Under the pieces are notes generated by a model, which worked only from the letters and a program-made list of their open reading frames with translations, was not told the origin of the DNA and did not search any database. DNA of 64,000 nt from NCBI GenBank assembly GCA_030410095.1, contig JAUFRC010000004.1:62001-126000 (forward strand). Direction: 5' to 3'. Shown here in pieces: positions 17,816 through 27,478 of the stretch. The stretch comes from Paracoccus cavernae (lineage in GTDB: Bacteria; Pseudomonadota; Alphaproteobacteria; Rhodobacterales; Rhodobacteraceae). The translations under genes were made by a program, and so were the position numbers. Each line of letters opens with the position of its first letter. The first letter of the stretch is position 1.

Positions 17816-18588
17816 ATGGCACACCCCGCCGTGAAGGACTTTTGCGCTTGCTCTCCAAGCGTGATCGCTCAAAGCGACAGACCGAAGTTTTTGCCGATTT
17901 TTGCGAGCTGTCCTATTGTGCCCTTGCAAAGAAGGCATCCCCCTGCCTCGACCAGCGCGACCAGTTGGAAGCGCAGTATATGCAGGTCGTTGCGCGTTAC
18001 CGAGACCCCGACGATGTTCGGGCCATGCCCGAAATGCTCGCCCTTGCCCTTTCTGCAATCAGCGCCGGCGGCACCGATTTCATGGGCGAAGTCGCGGGCC
18101 AGATCGGCGCCCTCGATGCCGGCCTCGGGCAGTTTTTTACACCCTACGAGGTGAGCCGTCTCATGGCGGAAATGTCATTGAACAATGTCGATGAGTTGCT
18201 TGGCGAAAAGGGGTTCATCACCCTGCAAGAGCCCGCCGGTGGCGCAGGCGGAATGCTTCTGGCTGCGGCCGATGTACTGGAGGGACGCGGGCTCGACATT
18301 GACGGACAGGTCTGGATCGAGGCGGTCGAACTCTCCCGCTCGACCTATCACATGCTCTATGTCCAGGCCTCGGCACGCGGCCTTGCGGGGCGTGTCATCT
18401 GCGGAAACTCTCTGTCCCTCGAAACGTATTTCTCAGCCTATACCGCTGCCGCGCCTGTGTTCATCGCCAAGAACGGCCATCCGTTTGCGACGCAGATCCA
18501 GCAAGTGCGAGCGGCTGAATCTATCCAAGCACAGCGCGGCAACCTATTGGCAGAACTGACCCGTCAGCATATCGCCGCCGCTGAATAA
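17816..18588 (+). CDS. HsdM-like N6-adenine methylase homologue lacking motif IV (frameshifted)
   Basis: 257 residues. FFTPYEVSRLMAEM and LQEPAGGAGGMLLAAADVL match the SAM-binding start of type I methylases (HsdM/N6_Mtase), but no NPP[YF] catalytic motif is present; the corresponding stretch reads APVFIAKNGHPFA. It may be an inactive methylase, a DNA-binding decoy or an enzyme with an altered motif. The frame slips at 17840-17843 (T4); one T restores DFLRLLSKRD. Anti-restriction is an inference from position beside ardC. Confidence 0.7.
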
Positions 18589-18613
18589 CCCTGTCCTGTG
18601 GTGGGACCGTACT

Positions 18614-18639
18614 GCCGCGCCTTCGGGCGCGGCCTTTTT
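18614..18639 (+). terminator. Rho-independent terminator
   Basis: GCCGCGCC and GGCGCGGC pair around a TTCG-type loop and are followed by CTTTTT, 25 bp after the methylase-like gene. Confidence 0.85.
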
Positions 18640-18721
18640 ACGTGCCGCGTGAGTAGCTTGCCAGACATATGGGCTGTAGCCGCGTGCAAAAAATTAGTAG
18701 TTTTATTTTCAGCTTATACTG

Positions 18722-19514
18722 ATGAGGTTGGCACATACCCCGAACTTACTGGTGATTTTTGACCCGATGAGCAGCATCTCCAAATCCTTAGCGCCATATT
18801 CACCGCTCGACGCCGACATCGCGTTTAACCCTCAGCCATGGGGCAGGCTGATCCAGACCCAGGAACAGCTTTTCGATACAAACGCACTAATCCAGATTTC
18901 TGATCGGCTCAGACTTGAGTTCCACGGAGGCCATGCTCCCAATCGTGTAATGCCAGAGATCGCACAACAAGATTGGGCAACAGACCTTCTCGATCGTTAT
19001 GCAGACGGTCATATCGGATATGACCTGCCCTGCCTACTTTCCGCCGACCGGTCAGCTCGCGGGCGTATCATGATGTGCGCACAAGACCCACTACGTAGCA
19101 CAGATGCAGCAAAGCTCACCGTTGGCACTTTTTTGGCATCGATAATAATAAATATAGAGTAAGCCGACATTACGGGATGATGTGGCAGTTCATCCGACGT
19201 TGTGTGCTCGCAGGACATGATGTCTGGGTTACGGACGCTATCAAGATTTTTGCTGGAAAAGGGTCGCGCAGCGAGACCTGCCGTTGCGTGAGCTTTCGCG
19301 CTCAGTCATTGAGGATGAGGTCGCAGCATTTGCCCCGGACCGCATTGTCACCTTCGGTAAACTCGCCCAGGAAACGATGGCCAGTATAAGGGGTCGGCAC
19401 GCACTAATTAGCCTGAAGCATCCCACAGCGCACGGTCAAAGAGGATCGTTCAAGGATCGCGTCGGCATCTACATGGAAGCAGTTTTCGGCGGTGATCACC
19501 CTAGAAATGGCTAG
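18722..19514 (+). CDS. Uracil-DNA-glycosylase-superfamily-like protein (frameshifted)
   Basis: About 264 residues. Read through two slips (T6 at 19128-19133 and A4 at 19257-19260, each one base short), the second half contains RGRIMMCAQDPLR, GHDVWVTDAIKIF, PDRIVTFGKLAQETM and SLKHPTAHG. These resemble in order motif I (GQDPYH-like), the central strands and the His-Pro motif of uracil-DNA glycosylases. The N-terminal 100 residues are unassigned. Start may be 18722 or 18767. Repair or DNA-binding role inferred from weak motif likeness. Confidence 0.45.
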
Positions 19515-19669
19515 GACTTGGCATTGAGGCTTCAGCTGCGTGAGCGTATCGCGCCCATTCAATATCCACAGCAGCCCGCGCTGAATAGCCCGGAGTTTTC
19601 ACACAGCTTCAGCCCAAAGCGTCGATGATCTGATCCCTGCGGGTATCAATCCCTCACGCAAGAGAAGAT

Positions 19670-19960
19670 CCATAGTAGCCCGCGCCTTTGCGCGGGCTTT
19701 GTCATGTCGGGGGTTTCGGGCAAGCCGAACGCCCCGACTTTGTTTGGCCGCTAGCGCGTCCGTTCTGGAAACCGCCGGTTTCCCCGCGCAAGGCCGTCCG
19801 CTTAACGGGGGCGAGGGGTTTCCCCGCCCTTCCTTTGCTGCGCTCCGTGCAGGGCGGGTGATCCCCTCCTCGCCCCCTACGGACAACCTTGCACGGGTCC
19901 CCTTCCTGCTCGCCGAGGGGCAAGGCTTCATGAGAGGCACCGCTACGCGGCCCTCACCTG
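19670..19960 (+). promoter_or_regulatory. Structured leader, copy 2 (upstream of ardC)
   Basis: Homologue of 16851-17117, with hairpins A (19677-19685 with 19690-19698), B (GTCGGGG 19706-19712 with CCCCGAC 19732-19738) and C (19823-19830 with 19851-19858), in the same order and spacing. It ends about 70 bp before the ardC start. The loop of hairpin A differs (AAAG versus CTTT) while its stem is identical. No coding frame is conserved between copies. Confidence 0.65.
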
Positions 19961-20027
19961 AAACCCCGCCCGATTTTGGGAAAGACCGCCCGACGCGGGA
20001 TCATTGCCAGAGAGAAGGACGCCACAA

Positions 20028-20905
20028 ATGGCCCAGTTTGATCTTTATCAGCATGTCACCAACCAAATCATTGCCAGCATGGAGGTAGGCGCGCCAGCAT
20101 GGCGCAAGCCGTGGACCGGCGGTCAAGGCGGCGCACCCTTCCCCGCCGCGCCAATGGTCAGGAGTATCGTGGGATCAATGTTCTGATGTTGTGGATGGAA
20201 GCCGCAGAAAAAGGTTACCGCAGCGCCTTTTGGTTCACTTACAAACAGGCCCAGGAGGTAGGTGGGCAGGTTCGCAAGGGCGAGAAATCGGCAACCGTGG
20301 TTAAGTATGGGACTTTTGACCGCGAGGACGAGTCGAGCGGCGAGGAGCGCAAAGTTCCCTACCTGCGCGCCTATCGCGTGTTCAACGCCGACCAGATCGA
20401 GGGCTTGCCGGAGCAGTATCACGGCAAACCCGCTGAGGGACCGCGTGACCTTGGCACCGAGGCCGACCCCGCACTTGTTGCTTTCTTTGCCGCCACCGGC
20501 ATCGAGATCCGCACCAGCGACGAGCCGCAGGCCTATTATAGCCCTGCCGAAGATTTCATTCACATGCCGCCAATCGGCACGTTTTACAGCGCGGCTGGCT
20601 ACTTTTCGACCCTCGCTCACGAGGCAACGCACGCGACAGGGCACTCATCGCGCCTTGATCGATTCACCCGCTTTGCGGACCGCAAAGCTCTTGCGTTCGA
20701 GGAACTGGTCGCTGAATTGGGGAACGCTTTTCTATGTGCTCGTCTTGGCCTTGTCCCTGACTTCGACCAATCCGCCGCATACCTGCAAAGCTGGCTCCGC
20801 GCCCTTGCCGACGACAAGCGCCTGATTTTCAAGGCAGCGTCGGAAGCACAAAAGGCGGCCGATTTCCTGTTTTCCACGGCCACCGAGGATAGGGCCGCAG
20901 CATGA
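20028..20905 (+). CDS. ardC: ArdC-type antirestriction protein (frameshifted)
   Basis: About 292 residues. The N-terminal ssDNA-binding domain (DLYQHVTNQIIASMEVGAPA to WFTYKQAQEVGG) is followed by a zincin-like protease domain with HEATHATGH and a downstream EELVAELGNAF. ArdC coats incoming single-stranded plasmid DNA and protects it from restriction. AGAAGGA precedes ATG 20028. The frame slips at 20141-20144 (C4); one C restores PRRANGQEYRGINV. It is followed with a 4-bp overlap by a zinc-ribbon gene. Confidence 0.85.
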
Positions 20906-21041
20906 GCGGCCCCCTCCCTGCCCCGCCTGACGGCAAGTCTAACCCTGCCGTCTACTTTGCGCCCGTCAGCGTGGACGGCATCGGCACCTGTATCTGTTTC
21001 GTTTGCGCCGAGGCGCGCGGCTGGCTCGATCGGGCGGGCGA
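20588..21041 (+). repeat. Direct repeat of the ardC 3' region, copy 1
   Basis: Matches 29837-30303 over about 450 bp with roughly ten substitutions in 380 aligned bases plus a 13-bp gap (about 97% identity). Same orientation; the two copies bracket 8.8 kb of IS-bounded cargo. Confidence 0.85.
20902..21041 (+). pseudogene. Zinc-ribbon protein, copy 1, truncated by IS110
   Basis: Begins MSGPLPAP and keeps SNPAVYFAPVSVDGIGTC and CFVC, but a 13-bp deletion relative to the copy at 30151 removes the first CxxC pair. The reading frame then runs into IS110 at 21042, losing the DLKEGVCL C-terminus. Non-functional. Confidence 0.7.
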
Positions 21042-22400
21042 GGCGTTGATGATGGGTTGGGTAGCCCCTCCTGACGGCACCTGTGTGCCATAATGATCCA
21101 GACAGGATCAGGAGGAATTGGCTATGAAGGAAGTCTCGATCATCGGCGTTAACCTGGCGAAACAGCTCTTTCAGCTGCACGGAGCGACCGCAGAGGGCGA
21201 GGTCGTGTTTCGCAATAAGCTGTCACGCAAGCAGTTTTTCACCTTCATGCAGTCGTAACCCGGGTGCGTTATTTCAATGGAAGCCTGCGCCACGGCCCAC
21301 CATTGGGCGCGAACCTTGACTGCCATCGGGCATGAAGTACGGCTGATCGCCCCGAAATTCGTCAAGCCGTATGTGAAGAGCCAGAAAAACGACATGGCGG
21401 ATGCCGAGGCGATCGCGGAGGCGGCCAGTCGGCCGACCATGCGATTCGTCGAGGTGAAGACCCCGGAGCAGCAGGGGCTCGGCATGATCTTCAGCCTGCG
21501 GGATCTGCTGGTCGGGCAACGAACACAGGTGATCAATGCCTTGCGCGGACATCTCGCCGAGTTTGGGCTTGTCACCGGAAAGGGTCGGGAGAACGTGGAC
21601 AAACTGCGGACCGTTCTGGAGCCGGGCGCAGGATCGGACGATCTTCCTGCTGTGGTCCGCCACATGACGCAGCTTTGCTTTGACCAGATCGACGGCCTGT
21701 CGCAGCGGATCAGCGAGCTTGATACGCAGATTGCGGCGGCCAGCAGACGTTCGCGGTTCTCGGCCCGACTGCAGAAGATGCCCGGAATAGGCCCTGTCAC
21801 CGCGATGGCACTAGCGGCTTTCGCACCGCCGATGGATAGTTTCCGTAAGGGCCGGGATTTCTCGGCTTGGCTGGGCCTCGTCCCGCGACAATATTCTAGC
21901 GGCGGGAAGCAGAGGCTTGGACGCACGAGCAAGTCGGGTCAGCGCGATATCCGGCGCTTGCTGATCATTGGTGCGATGGCCGTGATCTCTGGGGCCAGGA
22001 TTCGGCCACCTGCCGAAAGCTCCTGGTTGGGTCGGATCCTGGCACGTAAGCCCCGGATGCTTGCCGCGATCGCGCTGGCGAACAAGATGGCCCGCATGCT
22101 GTGGGCCATGATCACGAAGAATGAAGAGTTTCGAGGGGACCGCTGATGGCGAATTGACCAGGTCAGCAGCACCGTCTCGAATATGCGGGAGAAGCTGAAG
22201 CTTGTATGAAATCGATCGGACAGATCGGGGTTGGGAAAACCAGTGTCACATGGAGAGCTTCGAGCTCGTTTTGATGTTTTGACCACAACCCGCGGATCCC
22301 ATACCGGCCATGGAGCACCGCGCTCCGACAAAAGGCCTGACACATGGACGCATTCGACCGTATGATGCCAGCCGAGGCGACAGCCCGCTAAAACCGGGGC
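21042..22400 (+). mobile_element. IS110-family element (right end approximate)
   Basis: The left end is set at 21042, where the sequence departs from the uninterrupted copy at 30303. It has no terminal inverted repeats, as usual for IS110. Only about 80 bp precede the transposase while a long non-coding stretch follows it, an arrangement seen in the IS1111 subgroup, where the guide (bridge) RNA is downstream. The right end is not determined. Confidence 0.65.
21124..22146 (+). CDS. IS110-family DEDD transposase (frameshifted, altered active site)
   Basis: Starts MKEVSIIGVNLAKQLFQLHG after a strong AGGAGG. The RuvC-like DEDD domain shows Glu in SMEACATAHHW and the Asp pair in NDMADAEA, but the first Asp of the usual GVDLAK is Asn. 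The C-terminal Tnp20 domain has MPGIGPVTAMAL and the Ser region SSGGKQRLGRTSKSGQRD. The frame slips near 21255. The Asn change would be expected to abolish catalysis if real. Confidence 0.85.
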
Positions 22401-22706
22401 TACCCACACATGGCCCACGGTGACGTCTACAGGGCTCCGGCCGCAGCGGTGTAAGCCGTCAAGGTCGCGAGGACGTCGGAGCGGAAGAGGGCAAGGAGAC
22501 GTTTGGCGCAACGGTCGTGAGACGGGATCAGAGGAACCAGCCTGCAACAAAGTGCCTTCGAGCACGCGGCGTTGATTCGGAACCTGATCCGCGAACACCA
22601 TACGGGACCGCGGCATGACGATGGCCGCAACAGAGGCCGGATACATGTCAGCACCCGACACCGCGCAAAACTGATCTGCAAACCCTCTTGCGCAAGGGGC
22701 GGTTAT
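22147..22706. other. Non-coding tail of IS110 and unassigned sequence
   Basis: 560 bp without a convincing gene. The first part probably holds the right end of the IS110 element; the rest, up to the IS5 end at 22707, is unassigned. Confidence 0.4.
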
Positions 22707-22950
22707 ACATGTTGCAGAACTTGCCGCTCCGCAGGATTCACGAAGCGAATCTTGTCTGTTAACATCTCGGCATGACGAAGCCCGCTCCATCCCGCTACCG
22801 CACGAAGAACTGGAAACCATATAACGAGGCGCTGAAGCGGCGTGGCTCGCTGCTTGTCTGGCTGGACAGGGACATGGTTTGGCTTGCTCCCAGGGGTGGA
22901 CGTCCGGGCGTCCGCCAGTGTTCAGCGATGCCGCCGTGCAGTTCTGCAAC
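22707..22950 (+). mobile_element. IS5-family fragment (5' end only)
   Basis: Carries an IS5 left end (GTTGCAGAACTTG) and the first about 58 codons of a transposase (MTKPAPSRYRTKNWKPYNEA, RGSLLVWLDRDMVW), close to the copies at 40317 and 42316. It is cut off at 22950, where an asparaginase-like gene fragment begins. Confidence 0.8.
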
Positions 22951-23097
22951 ATCGCCGATCTGACGCCGAATGACGGCTCGGGCGGGGTGATCTGCGTCGA
23001 CCGCGACGGCAATATCTCGATGCCCTTCAACTGCGAGGGCATGTATCGCGGCATGGCGCGCGCGGGCGAAGGTCTCGAGACCTTCATCTACCGCTAA
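22951..23097 (+). pseudogene. Isoaspartyl peptidase/L-asparaginase (Ntn type), C-terminal fragment
   Basis: Encodes DGSGGVICVDRDGNISMPFN then CEGMYRGMARAGEG to a stop, the C-terminal end of plant-type asparaginase / isoaspartyl peptidase. Everything upstream, including the catalytic Thr, was replaced by the IS5 fragment. Confidence 0.65.
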
Positions 23098-23169
23098 GCC
23101 TTTGCCTTGATTGGGCAAACCAAGCTCATCCCTGCCTCGGGGTGAGCTTAGCCTTTCGCCCGAACAGCA

Positions 23170-23752
23170 CTAGCCGCGCAGCAGAGCCTGCAGCCCGCCG
23201 CTGGCCAGCACCGCCTCCGCCAGATCCAGCATGGGCGGCAGCGGATAGGTCTCGGAATTGCCGCGCGCCTTGCGGATATGCGAGACCGCGCTCGCAAGCG
23301 TCGGGAAGGCCCCGCCGCGCGCAGATGCAGATAGATCGCCAAAACGATAACCGAGCGCGAGCGCCCGCCTCGGCAGTTCACCAGCACATGTCCGGCGCGA
23401 TGGGCGGGATAGTTCGGCTTGCCGGGGCTCGCCTGCGTGACCAGCCCTTCCAAGGCCAGAACGGCAGCGGCCAGGTGGGCGGGCGTGTTCCCGAGCCCGT
23501 CGATCAGCCCGACTTTGGCGCGGCGCATATGGGTGCCGTCCGGCAGCTCTAGCGGCGGCACGTCGATGTTCAGCGACACATTCAGCGATGAGGTAATCCC
23601 CGCAGCCAGCAGCGCCGCGCCGTCTTGGGCTCGGTCAGATTGCCGACATAGAGACGGCAAATGCGGCCTTCGGGTAGGGTCAGCTCATGGACCGGCACAA
23701 GGATCGGCGCGTCATTCTCGGCCCGCTCGCGGGTGGTTTCTTCAACCAGCAT
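23170..23752 (-). CDS. Dual-specificity-type protein/phospho-ester phosphatase (frameshifted)
   Basis: About 194 residues. The CX5R phosphatase loop is present as VNCRGGRSRSV, with the usual downstream helix, and LIDGLGNTPAHLAAAVLALE upstream. It starts MLVEETTRERAENDAP at 23752, overlapping the metallo-hydrolase gene by 11 bp. Slips near 23625 (AA run) and 23330 are repaired by one base each; the end reads LAEAVLASGGLQALLRG. Last gene of the ABC-transporter operon, so it may dephosphorylate an imported compound. Confidence 0.7.
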
Positions 23753-24796
23753 AGGTTCGGCTTTCTTCTGTCTGTAGGGCCCTGCCCGGTCGCCAGACCG
23801 AGGCCAGTGCCTTTGCAAGTTCAGGGCGGCGTCCAAAGCGCCGAAGGCGGGGATCAGATGTTTGGCGCGCGTGACCTCGGCCAACCAGATCTGATCACGG
23901 GCACGGGGATGCACGTTCCAGTTCTGACGCGTGGCACGTCCGGCCGCGACCAGCTCTGCCGCAGCACTACCGGGCGCGACATGGCCCGTAAAGATAAAGC
24001 GCCAGTCGCGCGGGTCGGCGATCAGGCAGGAGACCAGATCGCCCGGCCGCTCGGTATCCGCCGCGATGATCAGATCGCCTGCGCGGGCCTCGGCGGCGGT
24101 CGCGATTTGGCGCAACTCGGGCAATGCGCCCTGCATCTCGGTCCGGATCTGCGGGCAGATGGCGGGCGCGAAGCCAAGCCCGGACAACCGCAAGGCGATA
24201 TCCGCGCCACGCCCGAGGATCGGCACCGGCAGCACCATGCCGGGCCGGATGCTATCCGCCAGCACCTGCACCTGATCCACGAGTGTCTGATCCCGCTCGC
24301 CATAGGAGAGATCGGTGATCACCAGATCCGCCGGAGGGTGGGTCGAAGGGCAAAAGCCCGGATCGCGGCTCCAATCGCCCATATAAAGCGCGCCACCCTC
24401 GGCCGGCAGATGCAGCCAGATGCCGCCCATGGCATGGCCGTTGCGCCCGACCGTAACGGGCAGATCCAGCAGGCGAGCGGGGCCTTGCAGCGGCAGGTCA
24501 CGGCAAGCCTCGGGCGGCAGATGCAACCCCAGAAGCGGCAGCGCGTCAAAGGTCGCGCGGGTGGCGTAAACCGGCGGGCGGCCCAGCTCTGGCCACAGAT
24601 CAATCGCCCCGACGTGATCAATATGGGCATGCGACAGGAAGATCGCATCGACCCGGCCGATCCCCTCCAGATCCGGGCGCTGGCCCGGCGTCGGCCCCTC
24701 GCCCAGATCTAAAAGGATGCGCCGTCCGGCGATCTCCAGCAGGAAGGCCGCCGGAGATTTGCCGCCAAGGCCGCTGAAAGCCGTCAGAACTGCCAT
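23742..24796 (-). CDS. Metallo-beta-lactamase-fold hydrolase
   Basis: About 351 residues with the metal motif SHAHIDHVGA, a later GHAMGG and MGDWSRDP, and DLSYGERD plus FTGHVAPGS in the second half, like the RNase-J/CPSF-style or phosphodiesterase MBL proteins. It overlaps the permease gene by 13 bp and the phosphatase gene by 11 bp. A slip near 23815 changes the last 25 codons; corrected, it ends ALQTEESRTYAG. The natural substrate is unknown; a phosphodiester is possible given the partners. Confidence 0.75.
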
Positions 24797-26504
24797 GGCA
24801 ACACCCCTTTCGGAAGGAAGCGCGAGAGCACGGTCGAGAGCAGCATCAGCAGCAAAACGCCAAACACCATCAGGCAGCCGACAGCAGCGGCAAGGGTCGA
24901 GGCCCCGCCCTCTTCAAGGAAGATGATCATCGGCCCGATGGTGCGGGTGCCGGAGGAAATCAGCAGGATCGAGGTCTGGATCTCATTGATCGCGGTCATG
25001 AAGACGATCACCGCAGCTGCCACCGCGGGGGGCGATCAGCGGCCAGATCACGTCGCGCATCCGGCGCAGAAAGCCCGCGCCTGCGGCCTGCGCGGCCTCT
25101 TCCAGCGCGCGGTCGATCTGGGCATAGCCCGACAGAACCGGACGCAGCGCGAGCGCGAAAACCCCGCGACATAGGCGGCAAGGATGATCAAGGCGTGCCG
25201 TAGATCGAGATCTGCGTCCCCGGAAAAGGCCGCAGGAACAGCAAGATCATCGCCACGCCCAAGGTGATGCCGGGCAAGGTATAGGCAGCCTCAGAACCGA
25301 AATGCAAAAGCCGCACCAAAGGCCCGCGCCGCCATGTCAGGAAATAGCCCAGAAAGACCGCAGCCAGCATCAAAAAGCCCACGGTTGCCAGCGTCAGCCA
25401 GAGCGAGGTGACAAAGGCATTGCGCAGCGAGACCTGCTGAAACAGGGCCGAGACATAGTTCTTGAGCGTGAGGGTTTCAGCTGTCAGCGGCAGGCCATAG
25501 GCCGTGACCAGCGAGGTCTGCAAAAGCGCCGATAGAGGCAGCAGCAGCGACAAGATCAGATAGGCCCAAAGCAGCGCCGCAACCACGGCACCGGCGCGGC
25601 CCAAGGGCAGCATCAGCGGGCGACTACCCAGATCGACGCGGGTATCGCTGCGATCACCTGCACGCGCGGCCAGCAGCACGCCTGCCACGGTCAGGGCCGT
25701 CAGCACCATCGACAGCGCCGCCATATTGGGCAAGGCGCTCGGCCCCAGCCCGTTCAGCTGCTGATAGATCTGGGTGATGAGCGTGGGCACGCGGGCCGGA
25801 ATGCCCAGCATGGCCTGAATGCCGAAATTCCCGATGGCCGAGACAAAGGCGAGGCTCGCCGCAGCCACCATACCGCCGCGCGCCAAGGGCAGGATTACGG
25901 TCAAAAGCACGCGCAAGGGCTCGCCCCGCCGCCCGCGCAGCCTCGGCCAGATTAAGCGGGATACGGCGCAGGCTCGCCTGCAGCGCCAGATAGACCAGCG
26001 GCGCGTTATAGATGCCCAAAAGCAGGATGATGCCGGTCGCGGAATATAAAGGATGCCGCGTGCCCGCCTCCATGGAAAGGCCAAGCGCGCCCAGAACCGG
26101 GCTCGAGGGTGAAAAGGCCTGAATCCAGGCCATGGCGATCACCTGCGGCGGGATCATCAGGGGCAGAACGAAGGCAAAGACCAGCGCCGATTTGCCCCTC
26201 AGATCGGTCTGCACCATGATGAGGGCGAAAACCGCGCCGATGATCAGGGAAACCAGCGTCGAGGCCAGCGAAATCCGGATGGTGTTCCAGATCGCGGCTC
26301 CGGTCTGCGGACGCGAGAAGAGCTTGGCCAGCCGCTCGGTCGCGAAAGCGCCATCAGCGAGCAGCGCCGCCCCCGCCAGCCGCAGCATCGGAGCAAAGGA
26401 AACCGACAGGATCAGCACGGCCAGCAGCGCCAGCACGATCCCTTCGGAGGATATTCGGAAAAGGGGCGCGCGCGGCGCCCTCTGCTTTGCGGGGTCGAGG
26501 GCAT
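24784..26504 (-). CDS. ABC transporter permease, two-module FbpB type (frameshifted)
   Basis: About 573 residues, twice the size of a single-module permease. It contains two copies of the inner-membrane domain with EAA loops (LAEAARAAG in the first half and ALEEAAQAAGAGFLRRM in the second), as in FbpB/ThiP-like iron, thiamine or phosphonate importers. The ATG at 26504 lies 7 bp after the binding-protein gene. Slips near 26457 (T run), 25925 and 25170 are repaired by single bases. Confidence 0.8.
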
Positions 26505-26510
26505 ATCCGC

Positions 26511-27478
26511 TTAGCCGCCGAAGATTTCGGTGAATTTGGCGCGGGCCTCGGTATCCTCGGCGACGGCGCGGTCGGCATCGAGCGCCATCAGCTTGATATC
26601 GGCCAGCGCGGGCATCCCCTCGGGCGAGGCAATCTTGGGATCGACCGGCATATAGCCCTGTTCGGCGGCAAGCTTCTGGCCGTCCTCCGACAGAACGAAG
26701 CTGACGAAAGCCTGTGCTGCCTCGACCTGATCGGTGCCCGCAACGATCGCTACCGGCTCGGTAAAGAAGGTGGCACCTTCGGTCGGATAGACGAATTCGA
26801 CCGGCGAGCCCGCCTTTTGGCGCGCAGCACATCGGCGTCGATATTGACGCCATATTTCATCTGGCCACCCGCGACGGCCTTCAGGACGGGGCCATTGCCG
26901 CCCTCGGGCACGACCCCCAGCACGTTCAGCCGCTCGTAATAGGCCCAGCCTTGCGTCGCGTCCTGCAAGAGCGAGTGCATATGGACCAGTGCAGCCCCCG
27001 AGTAAAGCGGGCTTGGGGCCACAATCTGGCCCGCATTGGCATCTTGGAACAGGTCAGCCCAGCCGGTAACGGGCGTGGCGACCTGGGTGTTGTAAACGAT
27101 CCCGGTCGAAGAAATCTTGGTGCCGAAGAAGGTCTTGTCGGCGTCATACATCAGCGGGTCGATCCCCTCGAGCGGGGCCTCGGGCCAAGCCAGCAGCAGC
27201 TTTTGCTGCTTCAGCGTGCCGAGGTTGATGCTGTCGGCAACCAGCAGCACATCGGCCTTGATGCCGCCAGCCTGCTGCTCGGCTGCCAGAATATTCATCA
27301 GCTGCGAAGTGCCGTTGCGCATCCATTCGACGGTGATGTCGGGATGTTTGGCCATGAAAGCATCGACAGTCTGCTGCGCGATCTCTGGGGATTGCGAGGT
27401 GTAAAGCGTCAGCGTGGTCTGCGCGGAAACCGCAGTCGCGGACAGCATCAGGGCAAGGGCGGTGGCAGTCAGGCGCAT
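26511..27478 (-). CDS. ABC transporter periplasmic substrate-binding protein (frameshifted)
   Basis: About 322 residues. The signal peptide MRLTATALALMLSATAVSAQ is followed by TTLTLYTSQSPEIAQQTVDA, which places it in the Fe(3+)/2-aminoethylphosphonate binding-protein class. The frame slips at 26815-26818 (T4 on the plus strand); adding one base gives AKKAGSPVEFVYPTEGATFF and the normal end EIFGG. Substrate cannot be settled from sequence: ferric iron or a phosphonate/phosphoester are the main options. Confidence 0.8.

Noticed and set aside
23687..24712. Long plus-strand frame of 341 codons.
   Set aside because: Antisense shadow of the metallo-hydrolase gene; composition is typical of high-GC antisense frames and no family fits.
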